Positions 35,188-43,830 of a stretch of 64,000 nucleotides of DNA are shown here, piece by piece. Within the stretch, counting starts at the first letter, position 1. The number at the start of each line of letters is the position of its first letter. Source of the stretch: Sphingopyxis sp. JAI128. Lineage in GTDB: Bacteria; Pseudomonadota; Alphaproteobacteria; Sphingomonadales; Sphingomonadaceae. The stretch is taken from NCBI RefSeq assembly GCF_014207235.1, contig NZ_JACHDA010000004.1, forward strand, positions 1-64,000, read 5' to 3'. The translations under genes were made by a program, and so were the position numbers. The notes under the pieces were generated by a model. That model saw nothing but the letters and a program-made list of their open reading frames with translations, was not told where the DNA came from and did no database searches.

Positions 35188-37800
35188 ATGGCTATTCAGA
35201 TGGCGTGGGCGGTCCGCTCTTTGGCAAAGTTGGCGGGCGGAGCCTCGCTCGTGGCGTTGGCGGTGGCGCCCGCCTGTGCGCAGGACAGCGCGGTACCGGC
35301 CGAAGAGGATGCGATCATCGTCACCGGCATTCGCGCTTCGCTCGAACAGGCGGCAGATATCAAGCGCGAGGCCGACCAGGTGCTCGACGTCATCACTGCC
35401 GAGGATGTCGGCAAGTTGCCCGACGCCAATGTCGCCGAGGCGCTGCAGCGCGTCACCGGCGTCCAGATCACGCGCGTGTTCGGCGAAGGCCAGTCGGTAT
35501 CGGTGCGCGGGCTTCAGCAGGTGCGCGTCGAGGTCGACGGCCGCACGCTTCTCGGCTGGTCGGCGCGCCTGTCGCCGCCCGAGAACGACCAGCTCGGCCG
35601 CTCGTCGGGGCTCGACTCGGTGCCGTCGAGCCTGTTCGGGCGCCTCGAAGTGCGCAAGTCGCCGCTCGCGAGCCAGGCCGAAGGCGGGCTCGGCGGCACG
35701 GTCAACCTCGTCACGCCGAAGCCGCTCTCGTTCAAGGAGCCGACGATCTCCGTGCGCGCGCAGGGCGTCTATTCGGAAAATTCGGAGAAGTTCGAGCCCG
35801 CGATCACCGGCTTTGCGACGACCAAGTTCGCCGACGGCCGCATCGGCGTCATGCTGGCGGGCGAATATCAGAAGCGCACATCGACGACGCAGGCGTTCGA
35901 ACGCAACAACTTCCTCGACCGCAACTACACGGCCGGGGGGACCACGACGGTCCAGCAGACGCCGGTGCTGCTCCAATATGAACAGTTCACGGTCGACCGC
36001 TCGCGTCTCGGGCTCAACGGCGCAATCCAGTTCGAGGTGACGCCCGAGTTCACGCTCACGGCCGACGCGCTCTATTCAAAGCTCAAGACGGGCCGCCGCC
36101 AGGATTTCTTTGCTTTCCGCCTGCCCACCGGCGCAAATCCGGTCGGCAATGCCGTGGTCGACGATGGCATGGTCGTTGCGGGCAATGCGAACGGCACCGT
36201 CACCACCGCGGGGCAGATCCGCAACGAGCCGACCGAAAGCTATCTCTATGGCCTCAACGGCAGATATGAGAGCGACGGGCTGACGGTCGAGGCCGACGGC
36301 TATTACAGCAAGGGCACGATCGACCAGACGATCCAGATCCTCACGCTGCAAGGCACCGCGGCGGTGCCCGGCGCGTTCGACTTTCGCGACCAGACGATCC
36401 CGTCGCTGACGCTCGGCGGCACGTTCGACCCGACCGATTACGCGTCCTATAATCCCGCGAACAACGGCGTGCGCAGCAACCGCTTGCTCGGCCTGCTCGA
36501 AGAATGGACGGGCAAGCTCGACGTCAGCTACGAAACCGGCGCCGGTGTCACGATCGCCGCGGGTGTGCGCTATACCGATCTCCACGCGCGTTCGAACGCC
36601 TTCCGCAGTCAGGTCACCCCGACCCGCGAGGAAATCGAACCCTATCTGAAGCTGGTCGATGCGGGCGAATTCCTCTCGGACCTTCCCGGCACTTTCCCGC
36701 GCAGCTTTTTGAGCACCGCGCCGACCTTCGACTATGTCTTCACGCGCGCGCAGGCGGCCGAGCCCAACCCCGATCCCGACGGGCGCTCGACGCTGCTGCC
36801 CAATCTTCAACGCGACTATGATTTCAGCGAAAAGACGCTCGCGGGCTATCTGATGGTGTCGGGCGAGGGCGAGATCGCCGGAATTCCTTACAAGGCGAAC
36901 GCCGGCGTGCGCATCGCATCGACCCGCCTGTCCGTCGACTCCTATGTCAATGTCGGTGCGGTCAGCACGCTGCGCAACGACAAGAACCGCTATACCAATG
37001 TGCTGCCAAGCGCGAACATCGCCTTCAACGTCACCGACGATTTCCTGATCCGCGTGTCGGGGTCGCAGACGATGCAGCGCGCGTCGATCGCCGATCTGGC
37101 GCCATCGACCTTTTTCAACGCGACCAATTTGTCGGTCACCGGCGGCAATGTGAATCTCGAACCGCCGATCGCGACACAGGCCGATATCAGCTTCGAATAT
37201 TATATGGGGAAAAGCTCGCTGATCTCGGGCGCCGTCTTCTACAAGGACGTCAAGAATTTCATCGCGAGCTTCGTGACCAGCGGAACCGACACGACGCTCG
37301 ACCCGCAGGGGCGCGAGCTCACTTTCTCGCGTCCCGAAAATCTGGCGAGCGCGAAGATCAAGGGGTTCGAGATCGGCATCCAGCAGTTCATGGACTTCCT
37401 GCCTTCGCCGCTCGACGGTTTCGGCGTGATCGCCAACTACACCTATTCGGATGCCGAGGATAATGCCGGCTTCCCGCTCGTCGCGGTGTCGAAGAACAGC
37501 TACAACCTCGTCGGCCTCTATGAAAAAGGTCCCTTTTCCGCGCGCATTGCCTATAATTATCGCGACGAGGCGGTGTTCGAATTTTCGCAGGGACGCCCGA
37601 GCTTCATCGGCGCGCGTTCGCAGCTCGACGCGCAGGTCGGGCTCGACATCACGAAGAATATCGCGCTGTCGCTGCAGGCGCAGAATCTGCTGCCCAGGAA
37701 ATCGGCGACGAGCGAATACAGCAATTTCAACACGACCGCGCTCAACAGCTATGCCTTGTCCGAGCGGCGTTTCTCGGTCGGGGTGCGCGCGAAGTTCTAA
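35188..37800 (+). CDS. TonB-dependent outer membrane receptor, likely for oligouronides
   Basis: 870 residues. The signal peptide covers about 1-32 (ending APACAQ). A plug domain follows (ITAEDVGKLPDANVAEALQRVTGVQITR region, about 70-190), then a 22-strand barrel ending in an aromatic-poor SVGVRAKF. ATG at 35188 was chosen over 35182 because GGGAGG is then 6 bases away. It is the first gene after operator 1 and leads into the beta-helix gene. The shared operator with kdu genes suggests uronic-acid oligosaccharides as cargo. No sequence feature shows the ligand itself. Confidence 0.9.
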   Translation: MAIQMAWAVRSLAKLAGGASLVALAVAPACAQDSAVPAEEDAIIVTGIRASLEQAADIKREADQVLDVITAEDVGKLPDANVAEALQRVTGVQITRVFGEGQSVSVRGLQQVRVEVDGRTLLGWSARLSPPENDQLGRSSGLDSVPSSLFGRLEVRKSPLASQAEGGLGGTVNLVTPKPLSFKEPTISVRAQGVYSENSEKFEPAITGFATTKFADGRIGVMLAGEYQKRTSTTQAFERNNFLDRNYTAGGTTTVQQTPVLLQYEQFTVDRSRLGLNGAIQFEVTPEFTLTADALYSKLKTGRRQDFFAFRLPTGANPVGNAVVDDGMVVAGNANGTVTTAGQIRNEPTESYLYGLNGRYESDGLTVEADGYYSKGTIDQTIQILTLQGTAAVPGAFDFRDQTIPSLTLGGTFDPTDYASYNPANNGVRSNRLLGLLEEWTGKLDVSYETGAGVTIAAGVRYTDLHARSNAFRSQVTPTREEIEPYLKLVDAGEFLSDLPGTFPRSFLSTAPTFDYVFTRAQAAEPNPDPDGRSTLLPNLQRDYDFSEKTLAGYLMVSGEGEIAGIPYKANAGVRIASTRLSVDSYVNVGAVSTLRNDKNRYTNVLPSANIAFNVTDDFLIRVSGSQTMQRASIADLAPSTFFNATNLSVTGGNVNLEPPIATQADISFEYYMGKSSLISGAVFYKDVKNFIASFVTSGTDTTLDPQGRELTFSRPENLASAKIKGFEIGIQQFMDFLPSPLDGFGVIANYTYSDAEDNAGFPLVAVSKNSYNLVGLYEKGPFSARIAYNYRDEAVFEFSQGRPSFIGARSQLDAQVGLDITKNIALSLQAQNLLPRKSATSEYSNFNTTALNSYALSERRFSVGVRAKF

Positions 37801-37810
37801 AAAGGTCCCC

Positions 37811-37853
37811 GGCATGGTGGCGCACGGCCTTTTGCTGGTCGCGCCGCCATGCC
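37811..37853 (+). other. Stem-loop between the TonB receptor and the beta-helix gene
   Basis: GGCATGGTGGCGC (37811-37823) pairs with GCGCCGCCATGCC (37841-37853) with one G-T wobble, around a 17-base loop holding a TTTT. There is no T-run after the second arm. It may trim or stabilise the transcript and lower expression of the downstream gene, as seen after many outer-membrane receptor genes. Confidence 0.4.
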
Positions 37854-37876
37854 ACCGGGCGCAGGGAGTATGACGG

Positions 37877-39559
37877 GTGAAGGTTTCGGTTGATCGGCGC
37901 GCGCGCCTCGTTTCGGTTCTGGCGCTGGGCGCGGCGCTGATTTTGCCGGTTCAGGCGCAGCCGGCCAAATTGCCCAAAATTCTGTCGGACCCGGCGACGG
38001 CGGCGGCGAACCCGCTGCCCGATTTCAGTTATGCGGGCTATGGCTTCGGCCTTGCACCGCTTCCCGCCGATGCGGGCACGGTGATCGAGGTCACCGACCA
38101 TGGCGCGATCCCCGACGACGGGCTCGACGATAGCAAAGCGGTGCTCCGCGCGCTTGCCGCCGCCAACGCGGTGAAGGGCAAGGTGACGCTGCGTTTTCCG
38201 AAGGGACGTACGCAGATCACCGAGGTGCTGCGCATCACGCGCAGCGACATCATTCTCGACGGCGCGGGCGACGGGCCGGGCGGCAGCGAGCTCTGGTTTC
38301 CGCGCCCGCTGAAGCTCGTCGACAAGAGCCACGATTATGACGAGCTGCGCGACTATCTCGTGCGCGAAAAGAAGCAGCAGATCGAGCCCGAGCATAATAT
38401 CGACTATCTTTTCACCGAATATACCTGGGCGGGCGGGATGATCTATGTCGCGCCCGAGGGCAGCCGCCCGGTCTCGTATGACGGGGCGAAGGATGTCCGC
38501 GACCCGGTGCTCGCGGCCGGTGTCTCGGGCCGGCAGTTCGGCCGGACGTTGACGGTCGACGATGCGGCGAAGCTCAAGGTCGGCGAGGTCGTGCAGCTTC
38601 AGTGGTTTTCGGTCGACGGACCGAACAGCCAGATATTGAAGTCGCTCTATGGCGACACCGACCTGCCGATCGGATCGCACCACTGGACCTTCCCGGACCG
38701 GCCGGTGGTCGCGCAGGCAACGCGCGTCGTGGCGATCCGGGGCAAGACGGTGACGCTCGGCGATCCCCTGCTCCACGACGTCCGCGCCGACCAGCCCGCG
38801 GTGGTCGCCGACTGGCGGCATCTGACGAATGTCGGGATCCAGAAGCTGCGGCTGCAATTCCCCGAGGCGCCGGCGTTCGGCCATCACCTCGAACAGGGTT
38901 ACAACGGCATCTACATGACCGGCGTGTTCGACGGCTGGATCCGGGATCTGACGATCGACCGGGCGGACAGCGGCATATTGACCGACAATGCGGCCAGCCT
39001 GACGATCGCCGGCATCAGGACGACGGGCGACCGCCGCGCGCATTATTCGGTGCATGTCGGCGCGGTCCACAATGTGCTGGTCAAGGATCTGAAGGTCGAA
39101 AATCCCGTCGTCCATCCGGTCAGCATCAACACGCGCTCGACGCGATCGGTGTTCCTGCGTGCGGTCGTCGACAAGGACGCGATCATCGACCAGCACAGCG
39201 GGTCGAACCACCAGAATCTGTTCGATCAGATCGAGATGCATATCGACCCCAGGCGGGGCAAGGACGGCTGGCATTACCAGCTGTGGGTCGGCGGCGGCGC
39301 GCCTTACTGGAAACCCGGGCACGGGCTCTACAATATGCTGTGGAACGCGAAGCTCGTGATGCCGGCGAGCGTGCCCGCCGATGCGACGGTCGCGATCACC
39401 AGCGGGCTCGAGGGCCCTGGCGAGCGGATCGTCGGGCTGCACGCGAACCGCAAGATCACGGTCAGCTACGATCCCGCGCCCTATATCGAGTGGACGGGGC
39501 AGGCGGTCGCCGCGGTGCCCTCGCTTTACGACTATCAACTCGCCCGCCGGCGGCGCTGA
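37877..39559 (+). CDS. Secreted right-handed beta-helix protein, putative polyuronate-active enzyme
   Basis: 560 residues with a signal peptide (about 1-28, ending LPVQAQ). VIEVTDHGAIPDDGLDDSKA at about residue 70 is the usual start of pectate-lyase-3/GH28-like beta helices. Repeating strand-rich units run from about 300 to 480, with IIDQHSGSNHQNLFDQIEMH and HYQLWVGGGAPYWKPGHG. The GH28 catalytic motifs (NTD, DD, GHG, RIK) are not visible, so it is not an ordinary polygalacturonase. It starts at GTG (37877-37879) with GGGAG upstream, since the nearby ATG is out of frame. The receptor and kdu genes imply action on a uronate polymer; lyase versus hydrolase is open. Confidence 0.75.
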   Translation: MKVSVDRRARLVSVLALGAALILPVQAQPAKLPKILSDPATAAANPLPDFSYAGYGFGLAPLPADAGTVIEVTDHGAIPDDGLDDSKAVLRALAAANAVKGKVTLRFPKGRTQITEVLRITRSDIILDGAGDGPGGSELWFPRPLKLVDKSHDYDELRDYLVREKKQQIEPEHNIDYLFTEYTWAGGMIYVAPEGSRPVSYDGAKDVRDPVLAAGVSGRQFGRTLTVDDAAKLKVGEVVQLQWFSVDGPNSQILKSLYGDTDLPIGSHHWTFPDRPVVAQATRVVAIRGKTVTLGDPLLHDVRADQPAVVADWRHLTNVGIQKLRLQFPEAPAFGHHLEQGYNGIYMTGVFDGWIRDLTIDRADSGILTDNAASLTIAGIRTTGDRRAHYSVHVGAVHNVLVKDLKVENPVVHPVSINTRSTRSVFLRAVVDKDAIIDQHSGSNHQNLFDQIEMHIDPRRGKDGWHYQLWVGGGAPYWKPGHGLYNMLWNAKLVMPASVPADATVAITSGLEGPGERIVGLHANRKITVSYDPAPYIEWTGQAVAAVPSLYDYQLARRRR

Positions 39560-39562
39560 GGC

Positions 39563-40642
39563 TTAGCGTCCGGGCGGCGGCGCGACCGACTGGCGCGCGA
39601 CGAAGGTCGAGGCGAGGACATTGCTTTCGTCGCCCGCCGCCTTGGCGCCGGGATCCAGAAAATCGGGGACCAGCATCTGTGCGGCGCGGATGGCCATCTC
39701 GCGAATCGGCCAGCGCACCGTGCTGAGCGCGGGCCAGATATGCGTCGCGGTCGGGCTGTCGTCGAAACCGATGATCGACAGTTCGCCGGGCACCTTGATG
39801 CCCTTGCCATGCGCGACGCTCATCACCCCCGCCGCCATCTCGTCGTTCGAGCAGAAGACGGCGGTCGGCGGCGTGGACAGCGAAAGCAGCGCTTCGCCCG
39901 CCTCGATCCCGGCGGTGTAGCGATAATTGCCCCGCGCGAAAAATTCGGCGGGAAGGTCGAGCCCGGCCTCGGCGAGCGCTGCGCGGAATCCCTCCTCGCG
40001 TTCGGCTGCCGAGCGGAAGCCGGCGGGACCGCGCACGAAGCCGATGCGGCGGTGGCCCAGCGCGACGAGCCCGCGCACCGCTTCGGCGACCACCTCGCGG
40101 TCGTTCGACGAGATGCAATGTTTCGCATCGTCCATCCGCGCGGAGCCGATGCGGACATAGCGCACGCCAAGATCCTCGCAGAGCGCGGCGAGATCGTCAT
40201 TCTCCGAAAGCGGCGGCAACAGCATCGCGCCGATCGGGCGCTGTTTTTCGAGGAAGGTGCGGACATCGTCGAGCAGCTTGTCCGACCCGCGATCGACCGG
40301 GCGAACGAGCAGCGCGAGGTCGCTGTCCTTGATCGCGTCGAGCACGCCGCGCTGGAAGTTGAGCACCGTCTGCGCGTTGGGGTTGTCGTGCAGCAGCGCG
40401 ATCAGGAAGTTGCGGCGAAAGGCGAGCGCGCGCGCCTGCGGATTGGGGACGAAGCCAAGCTGTTCGATTGCCTTTTCGACCGTCGCGCGCGTTTTCTCGG
40501 TCAGAAATTCGGACCGGTTGATGACCCGGCTGACGGTCTTTTTCGAAACTCCCGCCAGCGCCGCCACGTCGTTGATCGTCGGCTGCTTGCCCCCTGGCCC
40601 CCTGCCCGGCCCCCTACTCGGCCCCTTGTCCTGTGCCGCCAT
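39563..40642 (-). CDS. LacI-family transcriptional regulator of the uronate locus
   Basis: 359 residues. A proline/glycine-rich leader of about 24 residues precedes the LacI helix-turn-helix TINDVAALAGVSKKTVSRVI. A sugar-binding periplasmic-protein-like domain follows (ALLHDNPNAQTVLNFQRGVL to the end). The ATG at 40640-40642 was chosen because upstream frame lacks family similarity. It is transcribed divergently from kduI. The three CACCGGT operators in the window are its probable targets, with 2-keto-3-deoxygluconate or a uronate as candidate inducer (inference). Confidence 0.88.
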   Translation of the reverse strand: MAAQDKGPSRGPGRGPGGKQPTINDVAALAGVSKKTVSRVINRSEFLTEKTRATVEKAIEQLGFVPNPQARALAFRRNFLIALLHDNPNAQTVLNFQRGVLDAIKDSDLALLVRPVDRGSDKLLDDVRTFLEKQRPIGAMLLPPLSENDDLAALCEDLGVRYVRIGSARMDDAKHCISSNDREVVAEAVRGLVALGHRRIGFVRGPAGFRSAAEREEGFRAALAEAGLDLPAEFFARGNYRYTAGIEAGEALLSLSTPPTAVFCSNDEMAAGVMSVAHGKGIKVPGELSIIGFDDSPTATHIWPALSTVRWPIREMAIRAAQMLVPDFLDPGAKAAGDESNVLASTFVARQSVAPPPGR

Positions 40643-40743
40643 ATTCCGTCTTTCCCCTGCAAGCCCTCGGCCGGGCTTGCGCTTTCCATGCTGATGGGCG
40701 CTCGATCGGTTAAAATCAACTGCCCGACGGGGGTGCCAACATC

Positions 40744-40762
40744 TCTTGACACCGGTTACCAG
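40744..40762 (+). promoter_or_regulatory. LacI-type operator 2, upstream of kduI
   Basis: TCTTGACACCGGTTACCAG lies between the divergent lacI-type gene and kduI, identical to operator 1 at 35046-35064. It is 47 bases before the kduI start and 102 bases from the regulator start, so it could control both. Confidence 0.7.
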
Positions 40763-40809
40763 CAAATCTAGCAGGGCAGCAAGCCAGAAATATCGAGCGA
40801 GGATGCCCT

Positions 40810-41652
40810 ATGTTTTCCAAGACCTATTACGCCACCCATCCCGCGATGATGGACGATGTATCGAACGCCGAACTGCGCGATCGCTACCTGATCCAGAACC
40901 TGTTCCGTACCGGCGAGTGCGTCCTCAACTACACGCACGCCGACCGGTTCGTGATCGGCGGCGTCGCCGTCGGCAACGCGCCGGTCAAGCTGCCGGTGCA
41001 GGCCGAGCCGCCGTCGGCCGCGGGACACCCTTTCCTCGAACGCCGCGAACTGGCGATCGTCAACGTCTCGGGCATCGAAGGCACCGTGACCGTCGACGGC
41101 GAGCGCTTCACGCTCGGGAACAAGGACTGCCTCTATGTGACGATGGGCGCGAAGGACGTCGAGTTCGCGGGCGAGGGGGCGCGCTATTATCTGGCGTCGT
41201 GCCCGGCGCACAAGGCGTTCGCGACGCGCAAGCTCGGCATCGCCGATGCGAATGCGCTCGACCGCGGCAGCCTCGCCGAATCGAACGAACGCACGATCTA
41301 CCAGCTCGTCATCCCGGGCGTGTGCGACAGCGCGCAGCTCGTCATGGGGCTCACCGTGCTCAAGGAAGGCAGCGTGTGGAACACCATGCCCCCGCACATC
41401 CACGAACGCCGCAGCGAGATTTATTTCTATTTCGAGCTCGACAATATCGACACCGACCGCGTCATGCATTTCATGGGCGAAGGCGAAGCGACGCGCCATA
41501 TCGTCATGCAGAATGAGGAAGCGGTGATCAGCCCGCCCTGGTCGATCCACATGGGCGCGGGCACCAAATCCTATGCCTTCATCTGGGCTATGGCGGGCGA
41601 AAATCAGGATTATACCGACATGAACGTCCTCGACATCTGCCAGCTGTCGTAA
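40810..41652 (+). CDS. kduI: 5-dehydro-4-deoxy-D-glucuronate isomerase
   Basis: A 280-residue cupin-type metalloenzyme converting 5-keto-4-deoxyuronate (from unsaturated uronates) to 2,5-diketo-3-deoxygluconate. The N-terminus [20 protein letters not shown] and [13 protein letters not shown] are strongly conserved. Metal ligands lie in [17 protein letters not shown] and [20 protein letters not shown]. Full length. It begins a run kduI-kduD-kdgK just after operator 2. Confidence 0.95.
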   Translation: MFSKTYYATHPAMMDDVSNAELRDRYLIQNLFRTGECVLNYTHADRFVIGGVAVGNAPVKLPVQAEPPSAAGHPFLERRELAIVNVSGIEGTVTVDGERFTLGNKDCLYVTMGAKDVEFAGEGARYYLASCPAHKAFATRKLGIADANALDRGSLAESNERTIYQLVIPGVCDSAQLVMGLTVLKEGSVWNTMPPHIHERRSEIYFYFELDNIDTDRVMHFMGEGEATRHIVMQNEEAVISPPWSIHMGAGTKSYAFIWAMAGENQDYTDMNVLDICQLS

Positions 41653-41660
41653 TCCACTTA

Positions 41661-41728
41661 TCGTCACCCCGGACTTGATCCGGGGTCCAGACGACATGGC
41701 GGAAATGGGAGGCCGGATCAAATCCGGC
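41661..41728. repeat. Two palindromes between kduI and kduD
   Basis: CCCCGGA (41667-41673) pairs with TCCGGGG (41679-41685), and GCCGGAT (41712-41718) with ATCCGGC (41722-41728). The first is a copy of the CCGGACTTGATCCGGGG element found at 28977 and 58233. It interrupts the operon but leaves 18 bases before kduD. Confidence 0.65.
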
Positions 41729-41746
41729 AGGGCGAAGGGTAAGAGG

Positions 41747-42499
41747 ATGACGATGTTCGATCTCACAGGAAAAGTCGCGCTGGTCACCGGCGCCAACACC
41801 GGCATCGGACAGGGGATCGCGGTCGCGCTCGCCGAAGCGGGGGCCGATGTCGCCGCGGCGGGCCGCTCGGCAGCCGACGAGACCGTCGGCAGGGTCCGCG
41901 GGCTCGGACGGCGCGCCGAAAATTTCGCCGCCGACCTGTCGGGCGTCGGCGCGGTGCAGCCGCTCGTCGATGCGGTGCTCGCCGAGTTCGGCCGCATCGA
42001 CATCCTCGTCAACAATGCCGGCATCATCCGCCGCGCCGATGCGGTCGACTTCACCGAGGAAGATTGGGACGCGGTGATGGACACCAATTTGAAGACGCTC
42101 TTCTTCCTCTGCCAGAGCGTGGGGCGTCACATGATCGCGCGCGGGTCGGGCAAGATCATCAACATCGCCTCGATGCTGACCTTTCAGGGCGGTATTCGCG
42201 TGCCGAGCTATACGGCGTCGAAATCGGGGGTCGGCGGGCTCACCAAGCTGCTCGCGAACGAATGGGCGGCGAAGGGCGTGCAGGTCAATGCGATCGCGCC
42301 CGGTTATATCGCGACAAACAACACCGCCGCGCTGCAATCGGACGAGACGCGCAACCGCCAGATCATGGAGCGCATCCCGGCGGGCCGTTGGGGCGATCCG
42401 GCCGATATCGGCGGCGCCGCGGTCTTCCTCGCTTCATCGGCGTCGGACTATGTGCAGGGCCATATCCTTGCCGTCGACGGCGGCTGGCTGGCGCGGTGA
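41747..42499 (+). CDS. kduD: 2-deoxy-D-gluconate 3-dehydrogenase (2-keto-3-deoxygluconate 5-dehydrogenase)
   Basis: About 250 residues, a short-chain dehydrogenase reducing 2,5-diketo-3-deoxygluconate to 2-keto-3-deoxygluconate. The nucleotide motif is TGANTGIGQGIA (about 14-25), with NNAGIIRRAD and the active-site Tyr-Lys in SYTASKSGVGGL. The C-terminal AVDGGWLAR is KduD-like. ATG at 41753 (MFDLTGK) is equally possible and has better ribosome-binding-site spacing (AAGAGG). It follows kduI in the same operon. Confidence 0.93.
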   Translation: MTMFDLTGKVALVTGANTGIGQGIAVALAEAGADVAAAGRSAADETVGRVRGLGRRAENFAADLSGVGAVQPLVDAVLAEFGRIDILVNNAGIIRRADAVDFTEEDWDAVMDTNLKTLFFLCQSVGRHMIARGSGKIINIASMLTFQGGIRVPSYTASKSGVGGLTKLLANEWAAKGVQVNAIAPGYIATNNTAALQSDETRNRQIMERIPAGRWGDPADIGGAAVFLASSASDYVQGHILAVDGGWLAR

Positions 42500-42543
42500 C
42501 ATAACGGATCGCCCTGCGCGACAGAGGGTGAGCAGAGAGTGAG

Positions 42544-43557
42544 ATGACCGAAGGCCGCCTTGTCTTTTTCGGCGAACTGCTGATCCGCCTGACCGCGCCG
42601 GACAACGAGCTGCTGATGCAGTCGCCGGCGCTGTCGCTCCACGTCGGCGGTGCCGAGGCAAATGTCGCGATCGGACTCGCGCATCTGGGCCATGATTGCG
42701 CGATGATCGGCTGCGTTCCGGACAATGCGCTGGGCCGCGGGGCGGTGGCGGCGGTGCGCGGGGCGGGAGTCGACTGCGCGGCGGTGGCGCGCGGACCCGG
42801 GCGTATGGGCCTCTATTTCCTCAGTGTTGGTTCCGGGCTTCGCGCGTCGGAGATCGTCTATGACCGGGCGGGGTCGAGCTTCGCGGCGACGGGCCCGCAG
42901 GATTATGATTTCGCCCGGCTGCTCGCGGGCGCCGGCCTGCTGCACCTCTCCGGCATTACGCCCGCGCTCGGTCCGCGTTCGGCCGAAGCGGCGCTTGCCG
43001 CAGCGCGCGCGGCGAAGCGGCTCGGGGTGCCGGTCAGCTTCGACGGCAATTATCGCGCGATGCTGTGGGACGCGTGGGACAGCGACCCGCGCGCGGTCCT
43101 GGCGGACTTGATCGGCAGTGCCGATATCCTGTTCGGCAACCACCGCGACCTGTCGCTGGTGTTGGGGAAAGCGTTCAGCGGCGACGGCGAAGACCGGCGG
43201 CGCGAGGCAGCCGAGGCGGGTTTCGCCGCTTTCCCGGGCCTCCGGCTCATCGCCTCGACCGCGCGGCACACCGTCACCGCCGATCATCACCGCATCGCGG
43301 CGCGCGTCGACCTTCGCGATACCTGCCACCAGACTGCCGAGATCGACGTCACCGGCATCGTCGACCGGATCGGCGCGGGCGATGCCTTTGCCGCCGGGGT
43401 GCTCCACGCGCATCTCGCGGGCGGCGACGCCAGGGCGATGGCCGAAACGGGCCTGGCACTGACCTGTCTCAAACATTCGCTCCCGGGCGATGCGAGCCGT
43501 TTCGGGCAGGCCGATATCGATGCCTTGCATCGCGGGGGGCTCGATGTCCGGCGATAG
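42544..43557 (+). CDS. kdgK: 2-keto-3-deoxygluconate kinase
   Basis: A 337-residue PfkB-type sugar kinase phosphorylating 2-keto-3-deoxygluconate to KDPG. It opens GRLVFFGELLIRLTAPDNEL. HVGGAEANVAIGLAHLG is the substrate lid region, and RIGAGDAFAAGVLHAHL holds the catalytic Asp near residue 285. It takes the product of both the kdu and uxa branches. KDPG aldolase is not in the window and is presumably shared with the Entner-Doudoroff pathway. Confidence 0.93.
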   Translation: MTEGRLVFFGELLIRLTAPDNELLMQSPALSLHVGGAEANVAIGLAHLGHDCAMIGCVPDNALGRGAVAAVRGAGVDCAAVARGPGRMGLYFLSVGSGLRASEIVYDRAGSSFAATGPQDYDFARLLAGAGLLHLSGITPALGPRSAEAALAAARAAKRLGVPVSFDGNYRAMLWDAWDSDPRAVLADLIGSADILFGNHRDLSLVLGKAFSGDGEDRRREAAEAGFAAFPGLRLIASTARHTVTADHHRIAARVDLRDTCHQTAEIDVTGIVDRIGAGDAFAAGVLHAHLAGGDARAMAETGLALTCLKHSLPGDASRFGQADIDALHRGGLDVRR

Positions 43558-43830
43558 GCTGGCGCGGGGGACCTTGCGGCCGCACGCGCGGCGGCGTCGG
43601 CGCGCGGCGCTGTCGTCACGGTCCACCGCCGGCTGAACGCGCCCGGGCGATCTGGACCGACGGGATCGAGGGGCGATGGAGCGATCCCGTCGATCTGGAG
43701 CTGCCGACCCATATCGGCCCCGGCCACGCGGACGGCGGAGACCGCGTGCGCCCGCCGGACGATGGCCTCGAGCCATCGGCGCCCCGCGAGCCTGTCGGTG
43801 ATCCGCCTAAGGCGCTCGGCCGTCCCGAGC
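43558..43830. other. Gap with a possible gene remnant
   Basis: No intact gene is apparent between kdgK and the convergent uxaA. In the plus frame from about 43640 to 43830 the codons keep a GC-rich third position and read plausibly (IWTDGIEGRWSDPVDLELPT then HIGPGHADG), but no start or usable stop fits. This looks like the decayed tail of a former gene; I do not recognise the family. Confidence 0.35.
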
